64,000 nt of DNA from Microbotryum silenes-acaulis (GCA_003665825.1 QPFY01000001.1:117001-181000); one strand, 5' to 3'. Positions 1 to 13,559 are shown, numbered from the stretch's first letter. Notes: generated by a model not told the origin, from the sequence alone. A program made the numbers and translations.

Positions 1-470
1 AAAGAGTAGGCACGAAACAAAAGAGAACGTCAAGTCCGAACAGCTGATGTGCGATGGACGCGGACTGAACCAGGTGGGTTGCACGAGAACTTCAAGCTCT
101 CTTCGTCAGCGTGCCGTGCCGCAACCTCGGCCGCCGCGGTTCCACAACTGCGCGGGGTAACGATCGGACCCCTCTCCTCTCTTCCCCGGACGTAATCTGG
201 AACCCAACTGTCCGAGGCAGCGCAACCGAAGCGAGCATCGCTTGGAATCAAGTACAACAGCCGCGTGGGGATATGCAACATTAAATGAGTTGGTAACAAT
301 CGAGATTGATGTAATGTCACTTTTGCGCCTCGCAGGGTAATTCGCTCTCCGCTCGGACCAGTAGGAAAGAGCAAAACCCGACTGAGCGCTCTCGATGATT
401 TTATATTCACCAGTTACGAATTGCTCAACACCAAGATACGATTTATTTGGTACTAACACTATCACAACTT
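1..470. other. Intergenic stretch at left edge
   Basis: No recognisable gene. Two overlapping minus-strand open frames lie here, but neither has a recognisable domain. This is the 3' side of the VWA8-like gene and probably holds its 3' UTR. Confidence 0.5.
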
Positions 471-3400
471 CTACAACTCGCCCGTCAACATCGACCCCAA
501 GATGGACCTTAACGTCGTCGCAATATCAGCCGTCTCCTTGACCGCATGGCACCTCCCCGGCAAGACCTTGGGCAACCACTCGCTCTCGGCACCTTCGCCG
601 ATCGCAACCAACGAAACCTTGACCTTAGAGTTGGACGTCATCGCACGCTTCAGGTCCTCGGGAGTGATACCATACCGAGGGAGGTTGGCGTCGGTGATGA
701 CGATGCAAAAGTAGTCGTCCGAGTCGTATTCAGCGACGGCTTGCACGCTTTCTTCGATGCACGGCACCGTGTTGTCGCCGGCCCAGCAGCTGCCAAAAAA
801 AAGTTGTGGGCAAATCGAGTCGGCGCAAATCCTTCACAACAGCGACGTGAGACTTCACTGAACTCACAATTGAGGAATCAAAGCCATCTTCTGAATGACC
901 TTGTAGCGCTCACCCGCATGGGCGGGGAAAGTATCAATTGGCACAAGAGGGATCGACACCTCCTCACCACTATGGCCGATCAAGTCGATACGGTACTTCT
1001 CCTTGCGCGAGATGCGCGCAAACGCCTCCATGACCATCACCGCCGTCTCGAGTGATCGCGTCAACCCGCCCGTGTACTGATTGCGGTACATCGACGCACT
1101 GCAGTCGAAGACGAAACGGATACGCTTCGGCTTGAGCTGCGGACGTCCCAACTCGGGCTTCTCCATGCCTCGACGCTTGTAAACCGTCGACTCTTGCGTC
1201 AACGCTTCACTAAGGCGCGATTCGTCTAGCTCGCCATCGGTTTGTCGCTTGAGCCACACACGCTCCTCTTCGTTCGCTTCGAGGTTGTCGAGGAAGGAGA
1301 CGAGCTGCTGCACGTGGCTCTGGACGGCGTCGTGGTAGCCCGAGTACTGCGATGCCTGCGACGAGGTGAGATCAATGTCGGCAAGACGTTTTGCGAGTTC
1401 CTTGCGAGCCATGTCACGCGCTTGCTGCTTGATGTGGTCGGGGACGTCGGCTTTGAGCGAATCGGGGATTTGGTGGATGTCCTGGCCCTTGACGGCAAGT
1501 CGCTGCGCACCACCCTACATTCGCGAAAAGTGAGCCAGGTTCAGCATTATGAACTTTCTTCTCGTTCGTGAACGGAACAGATGTTACTCACTCGACCACC
1601 CAATCCAGCCGTCGATCGACCTCCTGTGCCGCCAGCCCACTTGTTGCCGCCAACCTTCGCGTTCAAAGTCGAGGATCACCTCAGTATAATCGCCAACTAA
1701 TCGAAGCAGAATCGCATACGCCGACTCACATGCAATTTTCCATCAGGCCCTTTGCCAAACTTGGGTTCAGAAAGGTCTGTTGCACCTTTGGGTTGGAACT
1801 CAATAACTTTGGTCTTCTTGATTTTCTCGCCATCGAACCCCGTCGGTCCACGAACGGCGTCCAGTCCGACCCTCGTGACGCCCAACTTGTACTTCCTCAA
1901 AATCGAGTAGAGCTTGTCGATCGTCTCGGGTCGATGCGTATCGAAATCAAAGACGTTACGGAGCACTTCTTCGAGCGTGTCATCCGGATAGCGCTTCAGG
2001 TGACGGACGATGGCGAGAAGTTCGCGCAGGGAGAAGGGGTACGATAAGGCACCGCTCTACATTGGGAACGATGGACAAAATATCCAAGTAAGCTACTGGT
2101 ATATAATTCTTCTCATTCCCCTTCCCCAAAAAATTGACTCACATCGAAGGCCTTGCGTAGATCACCGAAAGCTTGTACGAGCGACCTCAGTAGCTCCTCG
2201 TCGAGTTCTGGGGCGAGCTGCGCCAAGACGCGTTGCTCAGAGTCGATATCGGGGTTCGTGACCGCGTAGGTGCTGAACGTATCTCCGAGCACACGAAGGA
2301 ATGCTGTGAAGCACATGCTCGAACGTCAGTCAGTGTTGGTAGAGCTGAGCTCAGTTTTTCGTTGCGCTACCTCGCGACTCACGATTACCCAAGAACGGAG
2401 TACCCGGTCGGTTTGCCAATAGCACGATCCTGAAATTGTGATGAACGATGATATCCTTGTCCGATCCAACCGATCCAGCAGGTCTGATCTTTCTCCCATC
2501 GGCAAGAGTCATTTCTCCCCTCGCGGCCAACGATGCCAACGAAGCGACGACGGGTGCAGCGGCCTTGTCAACTTCATCGATGACGATCACTCGACCCAAT
2601 GCGACGGCTCGGAGGAGGGGTGAATCTACGTATCGAATGACACCACCTTCCAATGACGTCTTGAATTGAAGAGATTGCGTCGTCGTATCACGATGAAGTT
2701 GCACGAACTCGCGAGGTCGATTGAGCAACTGCAGCATGCGATCGACGATCTTGTTCTTCCCCACACCTTGGTTGCCAAGCAAGAGGACGTGCTCGCCGAG
2801 CAGCTCGAGATCGACGGCAATATCCCGTATGAGAGCCGTCTGTTGCGAGTTATCGAGAAAGTTGTTCATGTAAGGGATGTAGGACGAGCCGAGGGCGTCG
2901 TGGGTCTTGAGGTCGAAGAGGCGCACTTCGTAAGCCTTGGCTACGCCGGCAGGATCGCTGGCGGCGGGAAACACGAGGCTGCCGGCTTTGACTTCGGGAG
3001 GTGGGTTCCACTGCGAAATCGAACTGATTAATCAGTCATGGCTCAAGGTTGACTCGACAGCAATGACTCGACCACTCACCCATTCCGCATCCGGAGCGAT
3101 TGCCGTATCCTTGAACAAGGCCCACAACTCCTCCTTGGCGGTGTTCGGTAAGAACTCGCTCAACAACGTTCGATTCAACAGACCAAACAAACCCTCGCCG
3201 GGGAATTTGCTCAACCTCGTCGTGATACGGACCAAGCTCGCCGTGCCCAATCGACGACTCTTGCTTCCTGGAGCGGCATTGGCGCGTCGATAAGCGCGAG
3301 CAAAGACTTCCAATCGATCGACGATAGCCGGCGTGCACCCCGTCGCGAGAAGAATAGCTTTCTCCTCTTCCAAAGACATCGCGATCGAAGGTAAGCCGAT

Positions 3401-5756
3401 AAAGTTGGCGGACAGTTCCTCGGTCAGCCATTCCTTCGGCGGCGACGATTTTGATGATGTCGCAATGATCCTGAACGACGGATGAATTCTCGAAATGATG
3501 GTCCCATCCTTGTCGGCCCCTTCTTCTCCCTCGGGTTTGGGCCCGAGCATCCTCTGACCTTTCCAAAGTTCGGCCTCGCGATCCATCAACAGCCTGCCGA
3601 GACTTCCTACCGTCGATCCGATCGTATCGATCCCTTCGAGATGCACCAACTTGCCCTCCCACGCACCCTGGGTCAACAAACTTGGTTCCCACGTCGTCGT
3701 CCCCGCCACGCCTGATTCCGTCAAAGTCGATGCCTCGGACGCTCCTCGACTGACAACTCGACGCATCCAAATCTCTCGACCAGAGAGCTCCTTGTAGAGA
3801 TGCAGCGTCTCCAATTCGTAACCCAACAATCCGGCAAAGGTATCGATGAGGAGATTAGTCGATGATGAAGAGGATTGCAGCGACGAGGAAGGAGGCGTGA
3901 CGGCGAGGTCGAAGGATCCCAGCGCGTGGAGCTGGACCAAGGTCGTCAAGAGATGCACGAACCTCGGAGTGACAATGACCCGACCATCTTGGGTCCCTTT
4001 GAGGACCTCTTCCAAGTTCGTCAAAGACCTCGGACCGATCGCGACATCCTCGAGCACGATCTTTTCAACGCCGCCACCCCTGACGAAACTGACTTTGGCC
4101 AAGCCTGACGAGACCCTTTCGATTTTGTCCAACTCCCATCCCCAAAAGCCACCCTTTTCCATCCCGACCGAAGCCGGATCGACCTCGTCCAAACCAGTGA
4201 CCCAATCGCCCAACCCAGCGGCGACGAAAGCCTCCTCAACCGATCTCCAATGTGCCTTGGTGACGAATGTCAGCGCAGGATGAACGGCCATCAACACGCT
4301 CGCGACTTGCGCCGGGTTCGTCAAGGTCGCATCAACGGGAGGGGGGAACCGATCTAACAAGCGCGCGAGCTTCCACAGTGCCGTCTGAGGGAAGGAAGGT
4401 AAGTCGTTCGAATCGACCACGCCCGAGGCCATCTTGGCTCGCATTTCTTTGGTGATTTGCAAGGTCGTGATCGCGTCCGAACACTTGGACACGAACGAGC
4501 GCGAAGGTTCGTGCAGCGGAAGTTGAGGCGCGGCGAGCGTTTTGCAGGTCGCCAAGGGGTCGAGGTAGCGCGCTTGAAAGCGCGAACGGAAAGGTGGGTC
4601 GAGTGGGTATCCGGGGAATGGAGCTGAGGGAGCGAAAAAATATCAAGAATCAGCTTGCTGTGGTTATTCTCCTCCAGGGTATGTACGAGTCGAAGTTGTA
4701 CGACTCACGAACGGGGGTTCCGATTGCGATGACCCTGAAATCGCGATGAGCGGGGATGAACAAGGTCGTGTCCTCGCCATTCTTAACCATGAGGTCGTAG
4801 CGATCGGCCGAGACGATGTGCGTTCCATCTTCGAGATTCTACCTTGTTCGAACACGCCAAGTGGGATCAGTATACGGCATAAGAGAGCCTTCATGCCTCC
4901 AACAAAATGTAAACTGACGATTTCTCGGTTCTCGAGCAAATTGTTGAGCGTCGGCAAGACACCTCGTTCGCACTGTTTCAGAAAGCTCCAGATTAGCTCT
5001 ATTGTATCTGATCTCTGAAAAGTGAGTCCGGTCTCTACTGACCCTCTCGATCCCATCCAAGAGCAACAAACTGCCCAACTTGGCCGCCCTGACCGCCGAC
5101 GAGTCCGTGTAAACCAACTGTGCTTTGCCTCTGATCTCCCTCCCCTGCTTCAACTCGGATTCTCCGACATCACGATGCAAGGATACGATTTCGAAAGGTC
5201 GGTTGAGGAGATGAGCGAAAGTGAGGGCCAATCGACGTGCGTAAGGACCCGGTGGGGAGTAGAGGAACATGTCCTGGCCTGTTCGACGTGAACGAAGGGG
5301 GGGGTTCCATCAATCTACCGTCCGGTACTGAGCGTCCTCTACCTCATGGGAAACTTGCTTGGACGTACCCAACAAATACTTTTTGCACATCCACACCAAA
5401 TCCTCTCCCAAGCGATCATCGCCCAGCGTACCAGCGCCTTCAACCCCACTCGCTTCGAAATCGAGCACGTTGCCCCCTTCCTCACGAACACAACGTTCCT
5501 TATCCATCGCCTCGTAGACAGGCACACTAAGATCACCGATCTTGAGAGTTCCGAGGAATTCTCCCCTCTTCTCGGCTGGGGAAGCTGAGCCACTGCCCGT
5601 GGACGAGAGGAGGTGGTTGAGCCTTTGGTGCGGTTTCGACATTGTCCTGATCGTCGATCTTGGCGTGAGCACGGAAGGGCGAGAGGGCGAACTGAGCACT
5701 GGTGCAAGTCGATGACAACGTGTGTAGGAGGACGTCGAAAACAGTCTGCGGTGCAT
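471..5756 (-). CDS. VWA8: VWA8-like mitochondrial AAA ATPase with C-terminal VWA domain
   Basis: Large multi-exon gene read right to left. It begins at an ATG giving MHRRLFSTSSYTR, a basic, Ser/Arg-rich sequence typical of a mitochondrial presequence. A first ATPase-like module follows (FLYSPPGPYARR near 5260; later LLLLDGIERV). A second module near 2351-2974 has a clear Walker A (GNQGVGKNK) and Walker B (VIVIDEVDKA). The long exon 3032-4555 carries further ATPase-type sequence. The C-terminus has a von Willebrand A domain with a MIDAS motif (DCSASM, about 1100) and ends ...RSILGSMLTGEL at the TAG 471-473. This order of dynein-related AAA modules followed by VWA is that of VWA8, a matrix ATPase of poorly known role. 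One intron join is GTSKQVSHE | GQDMFLY near 5285-5330. Other introns lie around 770-860, 1415-1690, 1970-2110, 2320-2350, 2975-3030 and 4560-4840. Boundaries are approximate; the family call is firm. Confidence 0.85.
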
Positions 5757-6372
5757 CCATAAACTTGACAACGGAGGGGACGGTTGCTTTTTATTTATTT
5801 ATGGAGGCTAGTTGTTGGGCTTTACGATCGAGCTGATAAAGCCTCCGGCAAATGCGAAAGGACGATAGCCGGTGCGCCCTGCAGTCGTACCGCTGAAATG
5901 CTCAAGCGGGGCCATCGTAAGGAGCGTCCACACGACTCATCTGTAGAATTTTACTTTCACTACAGTACATTTCGGAAAGCCTAGCCCGTCCCGAGGAAAG
6001 AATACTAGCCTACCGGACCTTAATCACCTCTTCGAGCGAGTCCCGTTGAACTGTGCCCGACCATGTCTCATGTCCGATCCAATTCATCGTTCTTCCCGCT
6101 GCACTAGCCCTCCCGACCTTGCCTTTCCTTCGTAACCGAGTCCGTATTGGAAGATAGGGCACATGTTGCACATATGGTAATTTCAAGAAGTATCGAAACG
6201 AAGAAAAGAAAAGAAGACGCTAGCACAGCAGGGAACAAGGTGGGGTCGATCCGAAGAGAGATACGTCGAGGTTAACACGGGGTTGGATCGGCTCCGTGTT
6301 GCGGTGGAGTTGTCTATACGATAGCATAAGGGGTCGATTACGAATAGAACTGTGGTGGAGTAAACCGAGGTG
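5757..6372. promoter_or_regulatory. Intergenic: VWA8 promoter and VMA4 3' region
   Basis: About 615 bases between two minus-strand genes. It should hold the VWA8 promoter and the VMA4 3' UTR. I see no conserved ORF, RNA gene or repeat. Confidence 0.4.
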
Positions 6373-7594
6373 TTAATACCCATCTAGCGGCTATGAGATT
6401 CGAAGGGTGTACTCACTCGTCGGTTCTCATTCTTGCCGAACAACGACTCCCTCAACTCGGGCAACATCTGTGCGAAAAAGGTTGTGATCGATCAGTCTAA
6501 TGCTCTGAGCCAGAGTTGATGGGATCGCTGAAGCGCCGTCACGCACCTTTTCCTCCAGGAGCCTCAATCGCTCGTCGAGGGTGTTGTTGACCGTGATCCT
6601 CGAGCCGTATCCCTTGATGATCACACCGCCGGCACTAAGAACGCCCGACGCGGATCAGTCGCCTCTCCTTCCTTCCCTGGACTTTCAACTCACGACTTAT
6701 CATTCAAATCCGTCTCGATGGCGAACTTGGGTGCCCACCCCGTCTGCTTCTCAAACTCCTCGACGGCCTCCTTGGCCGCCTTCTTCAACAACTTCTCATC
6801 CCTCTGTCGTCCCAAAACCTTGACGTCCTTCTCCATGATGGTGAACATGGCCTGTACGCACGACCCAGACGAGATCAGGTCTTGTATTCATCGAACGTCA
6901 GACCGACCGCAGCGCCTGGAAGCGTACCTGCAAGACCAAGCGCTTTAACAATTCGGCATACTTCTTCTCGTCCTTGGTCGCTTGCCCAACGCTGTCCCTC
7001 GCGTCATCAAAGACCTTCTCCAACAACTCTTCGCGCTTCTCCAACAGTTGCAGGCGCGATTTATTGTTCTGGTTCGAGATGGCGCTGTGGGGCCACAACG
7101 ACAACGTAGGGGGACGGGATCAGCTTTAAGGTGGGGGGGGGGGGGCGGAGAAAGGGAAAGAGGAGATGAGGGAACAAGGAGGGCAAGGAGCACGCACATC
7201 TTCTTTTCGATCTCGATTTGCTTCTTCTTTCTCTCCAACGTCGCATCGATATTGATCGATTCCTGTCGCACGATCTTGGCCTGCGCGTGGATGTACGTGA
7301 GAGCGGACCGTTGCGGTCAGTAGCGTAACCGGTTCCCTTGCGCCGCGTAACCGGCCCGCTGTTTGATAAGCGTACCTTTTCGATGGAGAATTCCTCGTCG
7401 GCCTTGACTTTGATCTCTCGTGCCTTTTCGAGCGCTTCTTGTTTAATGAAAGCGGTCTAAGGGATAGCCCGGTAAGACGAGACGAGGATCAGCAGCTCGA
7501 AAACGATCGAGGCAAAGCGTAGCACTACCCGAGCAGGCGGACGAACCATCTTGCGCAATTCGGAAACGACTTGATCGTCAGTAAGGCCTGGCAT
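6373..7594 (-). CDS. VMA4: V-type proton ATPase subunit E
   Basis: Subunit E is part of the peripheral stalk of the vacuolar H+-ATPase, linking V1 to Vo. Small exons read on the minus strand: MPGLTDDQVVSELRKMVRP (start ATG 7592-7594), then TAFIKQEALEKAREIKVKA, AKIVRQESINIDATLERK, AISNQNNKSRLQLLEKREE, MFTIMEKDVKVLGRQRDEK, and the C-terminal block GGVIIKGYGSRITVNNTLDE, the hallmark of the family. The N-terminal half is a charged coiled coil, as expected. The last block (MLPELRESLFGKNENRR) is followed by a gtgagt donor. The final few residues are inferred from a short last exon ending at a TAA at 6373-6375, and I am less sure of them. One intron holds a 13-G run (7133-7145). The gene is divergent from the XPF gene with 567 bases between starts. 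Confidence 0.9.
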
Positions 7595-8161
7595 CTAGAG
7601 TTGATGGGGTTTGGGGAAGGCAGCGGGGGAGGTGGAGCATGAGCTAAAAACGGTCAGTGCGTTGCTCTGGCCGGTACTTGAATGGCAGTTCGGTGACGGT
7701 GCAGGTCGTGTAGACTGCGCCGACACAGTTCATCATGGGTGGGGTGGGGTCGGGGGTCCTCCAGCGCCAGTCTCCCCAGAGCAAGAGGTGGATCCTCCGA
7801 CGGGCGGCGGGCGCTCCATCTCGCTCTGCCGTACGCCCGTCCTGCGGGGTCGATGGCCTGCTCAAGTTGGCGTAAACGTACCTTGGGGGGTGGAATACGG
7901 CGAGTGGGGGTATGAGAGTTGGGCAAGGTCAAGTTGCGCCAAGAGCGGAAGCGGAAGCGGAGGCGGACGACGAGGCGGACCAGACCACCCTGCGCCGGGT
8001 GACGACGATAAGCCACTCGATCATTATGCGGGTTAGCTTCGGGCGAGTTGGCGTGGTAAAGCGCAATTGTTTCCGGCGCGCGATCCGACTCGTCACTGGA
8101 GGCTGAGCTCGTCGAGGCTGAGCTCGTCGAGTCGGATCCGCCCCACCCACTGCACTCCGAA
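7595..8161. promoter_or_regulatory. Divergent promoter region VMA4 / RAD1
   Basis: 567 bases separate the two start codons. The sequence is GC-rich. Just before the RAD1 start (about 8101-8132) is a direct repeat of GAGGCTGAGCTCGTC. No TATA box is obvious. ORFs here (e.g. 7611-8036) look like chance frames. Confidence 0.45.
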
Positions 8162-11100
8162 ATGCCATCCCCCGCTCTCCCCACAGCAGAGGATGCGCTC
8201 CCGCTGCTCCCCTTTCAACGCTCGTTGTTGCAGCGGATGTTACCGCGCGAAAACACGTCCGACTCGGGATCGGGATCGGAGCCAGCTGCTGCGACGACCA
8301 GTGCCGAGAGGGGAGATGCACTGTTGTTGATGGCGAGGGGTTTAGGGATGAGGACCCTTGTCGCTACCATGGTAAGCATCACTTGAGAGTCTTACTGACC
8401 GCTACCACCTCGCCCGAGCTGACCTCCGCTGGCTCGATCATCCCACCCCTTTCCCTTTCCTTGCAGCTACGCATCTACGACACCTCGAACCATCTCCTCC
8501 TCGTCGTAAATGCGACCCCGGATGAAGAACGAGGTCTAGCGCAAGAGACTGGCATCCACCTCAAATCGGTCGGGTTCGAAGTCGCCGCAGAGACGAGGTC
8601 GGCTCACCCACTGCCCGTTTTTGTGACGTCAAGTCCCCCCCTAAGTCCAGTCCTGACCCCCCCGCGCCCACAGGGAAAAGATGTACAAGCAAGGAGGTCT
8701 ATTCTCCGTCACGTCCCGTATCTTGGTCGTCGACATGCTCAACAACAAGATTCCCGTCGCCCTCATCACGGGCATCATCGTACTCCATGCCGAAACGTAC
8801 GGCTCCAGCTTTTCATTACCGTCGTTCGCGCTTGAACGCTGAGATCTGACGGTCTGAGATCGGCTGCCCCCCTAACGCAGTGTCACGCCGACGTCCCTCG
8901 AGGCTTTTATTGTCAGGATATACCGACGACAAAATCGGGTCAGTCCCCAGTATGATTCTCCAGAAACAGGATCGGGTGTCTGACCCTCCCCCTCCCCCTC
9001 CACCTTCTTCCTCGCCGACCAGATCGGCTTTCTCAAAGCCTTCTCGGACCAACCCGAACAATTCACCTTTGGCCTCTCCCCTCTTCAAACCGTTCTCCAA
9101 CAACTCAAACTACGCCAAGTCATCATTTGCCCTCGTTTCCACGCCGACGTCGATCGGGACCTCCAGAAGCGCAAAGCCGACGTCGTTGAATTGTATCAGC
9201 CTTTGACGGATACGATGTTGGATATACAAGGCGCCATCATCGAATGCATGGAGGCGACCCTTTCGGAGATCAAGCGGAGTAATACCTATGTGAGTTGACG
9301 CTGAATTATCCATCCGCGAATAGGCGAATTCAATTGTTTTGGGCCGTGGCCCTTTTCACAGCTCGAGGTGGAAGATTTGACGGTCGAGAATGCGCTCTTT
9401 CGCTCTTTCGACGGTTTAGTACGTTCGAGGTTGGATCCCGTGTGGCACAAAGTTGGTAGCAGGACCAAACTGCTCGTGCAGGATTTGACCATGTTGAGAA
9501 AATTGCAGGCGTGAGTGCTTTCCCCCACGCCTCCTTCGATCGCACCGTGAATGTTCATTTCATCGAGAAGCTCATCGTGTACGGTTCTCACAGTTACCTC
9601 CTCGCCCTCGACTGCGTCTCCTTCAATCGATTCCTCGAGACGATTCTCACTTCCCAAGCCTCCTCCTCCTCCCTCACCACGAAGAACGGCAACGTCACAG
9701 CACTCGACAAGAAGGACCGATCACCGTGGTTATACACCACCGCAGCGGACACCATATTCACCGTCGCCCAAAAACGCGTCTACGTTAAAAAACCAAAGGT
9801 GGAGAACAGGAGGAGGGAGGAAAGTGTTAGTGTTGAGGGAGAGGTGATTCCTGATGATTTGGGGGAAGATGAATGGGCGTTCGATGAGCCTACGGAGGAA
9901 GAGGAGGAAATGCTTCGTGCGATCGAGAGTGGGGTCGACGTCACCAAATTACCTTTACCGACTCGAGAAGCGCCAACGGCACCCGCAAAGAAACCGGAGA
10001 AACCGGTCAGGGAGGATGATGACGAGGTGCCTCTTCCAGCTGAACCTCGCCCTATCCCGAATACGAGTTGGTTACCGCCGAATATCGAACCCGTGCTGGA
10101 GGAACAACCCAAGTGGTACTTGTTGGCGCAGGTGTTGGAGGAGATCGAAACCGATATCGAGAGGATACCTGCCGATCCATGTGAGTTAGCCTACTCACCT
10201 GAAACGATCCCTCTCGTGGCTCACTCGGCTGTCAACACCTTTCGCACAGTCGGTTATTCCTCCGATACGATCCTCATCATGTGCAATTCGTCCGAAACAT
10301 GTCAAACGCTTGGTGACTACCTTGAAGCACGAGCTGAGGACGCGGGAAGGAGCAAGGATATGTTGTTGAACAAGTTGAACGCCTATTTTTTCTGGAAAGG
10401 AGCGATGGGTAAGATGAATCAAACGATCAAGAAGGATAGGTCGCCGCAAAAACCTTCGGCGGTTGGGTCATTCAATTCGACTGGTGGTGGAGGTGGATCA
10501 ACTCCGACACCGTATGGGGGACCGATCAATCAGGCTTTGAAGCGCAAGATGGAGATGCAACGCGGTCAAGTGCCCAGTCAAAAACGTCGGCGCGTGCGCG
10601 GAGGAGGCTCCATCAACGTCGCAGATCGAGCTAGCTCGGTCATGCTGACGGGTGCAAATCCCGAGGCGTTGGAAGTGGAGGCGAACGAAGTGGCCCAGCT
10701 ACTCGATGCGAGTCAGGCGTTCGCTAAAATTGAAGAAAGAGGGACGACACCGGCGTTCATGCTGTCCACCCATGGAGGAGGTGATCTACCTCTCACTTCG
10801 GAGTTCGATCTTCATCGCTTCGAAGAGACATTCGGTCTCTTGGACAACGAGGATCTCGTCCTCATCCGACCTTACTCCGACGATGACGACGACAAAGTAC
10901 TTGAGGAACTGCGCCCCAAATACGTCGTCCTCTTTGACCCCGACCCAGCGTTCGTACGACGTCTCGAAACCTATCGGGCTCTGCACCAAGGCTTGGCTCT
11001 GCGCGTCTATTTCTTGACCTACAAGGACTCGGTCGAGGAACAACGCTACCTCAGCAGCATCCGCAAGGAAAAAGACGCCTTCGAGCGTCTGATTAGGGAA

Positions 11101-12003
11101 CGAGGCTCGATGGCGATCCCACACGAAGCGGAATACCGACCCAACGACGAGGAATACCAATCCACCCTCCTGCGCACCACCTCCACCCGTAAAGGCGGAT
11201 CTCGAAACGCCGAAGTGACCGCACCCAAAGTGATCATCGACGTGCGCGAATTCCGCTCTTCCCTCCCCTCCCTCTTGCACGAAGGAGGTTTCGACATCGA
11301 ACCCTTGACCATCTCGATAGGGGACTACGTCCTCTCGCCCGAGATGTGTGTGGAAAGGAAGAGTATTCCGGATTTGATTGGCTCGTTCAATTCGGGGAGG
11401 TTGTACCAACAGTGCGAGATCATGAGCGCGCACTACAAGACCCCCATCTTGTTGATCGAATTCGAGGAGAAGAAGTCGTTCAATCTCGAGGTAAGAACTC
11501 TTTGAAGAGGACGGGTTGTACGCCCAAGTACCAAATGCTAAATAGGGCCGACGATCGAATTCTTCACACAGACCTACGTCGAACTGCGCCCCAAAGGCGA
11601 ATCCTTCGACTTTGACCTACGCTCCAAACTCGTTCTCTTGACCATCGCCTTTCCCCGCCTCAAAACGATCTGGTCCTCCTCCCCCTACCAAACCGTCGAG
11701 ATATTCCGCGAGCTCAAAGAAAACCAGACCGAACCTGACCCTACTCAAGCTCTCCTGATAGGAGCCGACGACTCGACCTCGTCCCTCTCGATCGAAGGTT
11801 CAGGTTTCTCCATCGCGCCACAAGAGATCCTCCGTTCCCTCCCCGGCGTGACGACCAAGAATTATCGCTACGTTATGAATCGGGTCGATTCGGTCGAGAG
11901 TTTGTGCGACTTGAATTTGGGACAGATGCAGGAATTGATTGGGGTCGAAGCCGGACGGACGTTGTGGAAGTTCGTGAATCGGAATGTGGCCGATGAGGAT
12001 TAG
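8162..12003 (+). CDS. RAD1: XPF/Rad1-family DNA repair endonuclease
   Basis: Structure-specific 3'-flap endonuclease subunit for nucleotide-excision repair and interstrand crosslink repair, working with an ERCC1/Rad10 partner. It starts MPSPALPTAEDALPLLPFQR, typical of the XPF N-terminus, after which a degenerate SF2 helicase half is spread over several exons (LRIYDTSNHLLLVVNAT; ILVVDMLNNKIPVALITGII; then PWLYTTAADTIFTVAQKRVY). The first intron has a gtaagc donor at about 8371 and an acceptor at about 8466. The large exon ending near 11490 carries the ERCC4 nuclease signature GDYVLSPEMCVERKSIPD, with the metal-binding D and ERKxxxD residues intact. The C-terminus has a helix-hairpin-helix pair (LRSLPGVTTKNYRYVMNRVD) and ends ...FVNRNVADED. 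An acidic/basic linker near 9780-10070 looks disordered. S. pombe calls this gene rad16. Confidence 0.93.
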
Positions 12004-12618
12004 GAGAGAATGGGCGATGCGGGGGGGTGGGGGAGGGGACGGTGCCGCCGGTTCTAGTTTATTTGTATCGCTGTTGATTTGCTCCAAATTTATGTTGTAT
12101 TCGTTATATTCCCACATTGCACAAGTCGGCACGTTCGCCGCCACGCTGAAGCGAGCACTTGGATCGAAACGGACGACCGAAGAGTCCTCTGTTTCTCGGC
12201 CCAAAGTGACTCCGGACAACACCAGATGCCTGGAAGAAACCGAGACCTGAGACGATCTTTGATATCGCTGTCTCACATGTGCTGGCGGGCCGGCAAATAT
12301 CCGTTCCATGCTTCTTCGATAGGAGTTTGTCTCATTGAAAACGGTTGCTTTATCTGTCTTTGAGCAAGACTAGCTGGAACCTTATGAACTGAAACTTTAA
12401 CCTCAAGCTCCACGCGCTTAATGCTTCCTTTTTTAAGGCCGGAATTCCGGCTCCTTTTCCCGGTACGAGACGGACTAGTACCTAACTCGTGAGCCCATCC
12501 CGTCCTATCTAATTTTCGTTGAAAGAAAATTCTTCAAGGACGATGATTCTACACGAATTGAGAAGGCGAAAGAATCGCCGCGCCTATAATACGTACTGAA
12601 GACACCGAAACCTCCGCC

Positions 12619-12640
12619 GGGGGGGGGGGGGGGGGGGGGG
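12619..12640. repeat. Poly-G tract, 22 G
   Basis: Uninterrupted run of 22 G on the plus strand, in the gene-free stretch downstream of RAD1. Capable in principle of G-quadruplex formation. Confidence 0.95.
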
Positions 12641-13538
12641 ATTCTCGAGACTGTCACAGCGGCAGATGATGTCGACTGCAGTGTTCGCGTGGCGTACAAC
12701 CTCCCCGCCGCTGAATTCAAGGATTGAAAACAGGTGGTATGAAACTCAGTGGGACAGCCCGAGAACGTGACTCGTGTCTAGTGATGACCGGCCACTTGAC
12801 TAAAGCTGACGAAAACCCTAGCCAGAGCGCAGTCGGCTCGGTGGGTTCGTAGCGGAACTGGCCTCGCCTCGGGAAGCGCACCGTGCGCAGCACCCATCTC
12901 CACATTCCAATATCCGATAGGCAATGTGATTGCGTCGCTTGTGAAGCACATGATCCCTACAAAAAAAGGACCGAGACAGTGAGACCCCGGCGTCACGGAA
13001 GAGGATCTGTTGCCTCAAGCACCGAATAAGACATAGGCCCCACGCGGTCCTTTTCCCCACAGCGGGGGGGGGGAGGCAATTTCTCCTCTTCCATTCTTCT
13101 CGCAATCCCCCGCGTGATCCTCAGACGAGGGGTAAGCTCTCGGACTTTTTTTCGCACGTTAATTGTTTCTTCCTCTCCGTTCGCTTTTTCACCGTCCCGG
13201 ACGTCTACCTCGGCATCTTCGAGGCCCCACTCAGAATGACTCCTTAATTCCTAAACTTGTTCCACGATACCCCACCAGAGCACTGTAGGATGAGCAGGTA
13301 TGTGCCCAATGCGCCATGCGATAGGATACAGTCCCTTCGCAGCCTCACGGTCGTCGCGGTCGTCCATGCTGACTCGCTGCAACACTCGTTGAACCAAAAG
13401 GGAAGCTGATCGATTCCTACTTTTTGGCTCTGAGCATGAGCGAATCCCCCCCCCCGCTCGGTGATATCACTTTGGGCGCACTTCGCTCCTACTATCATGT
13501 ACTTGCGAGCCCTCTATTCTCATGCGTCGTACGTCCCT

Positions 13539-13559
13539 CCCCCCCCCCCCCCCCCCCCC
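13539..13559. repeat. Poly-C tract, 21 C
   Basis: Uninterrupted run of 21 C on the plus strand (poly-G on the minus strand), about 900 bases from the poly-G tract at 12619-12640 and of opposite polarity. Confidence 0.95.

Noticed and set aside
471..1055. Plus-strand ORFs across the VWA8 region (e.g. 546-1055)
   Set aside because: They are antisense shadows; the minus strand carries the MIDAS motif and conserved VWA8 sequence.
12717..12905. Small basic ORF near the poly-G tract
   Set aside because: No family resemblance and several overlapping frames are open to a similar extent.
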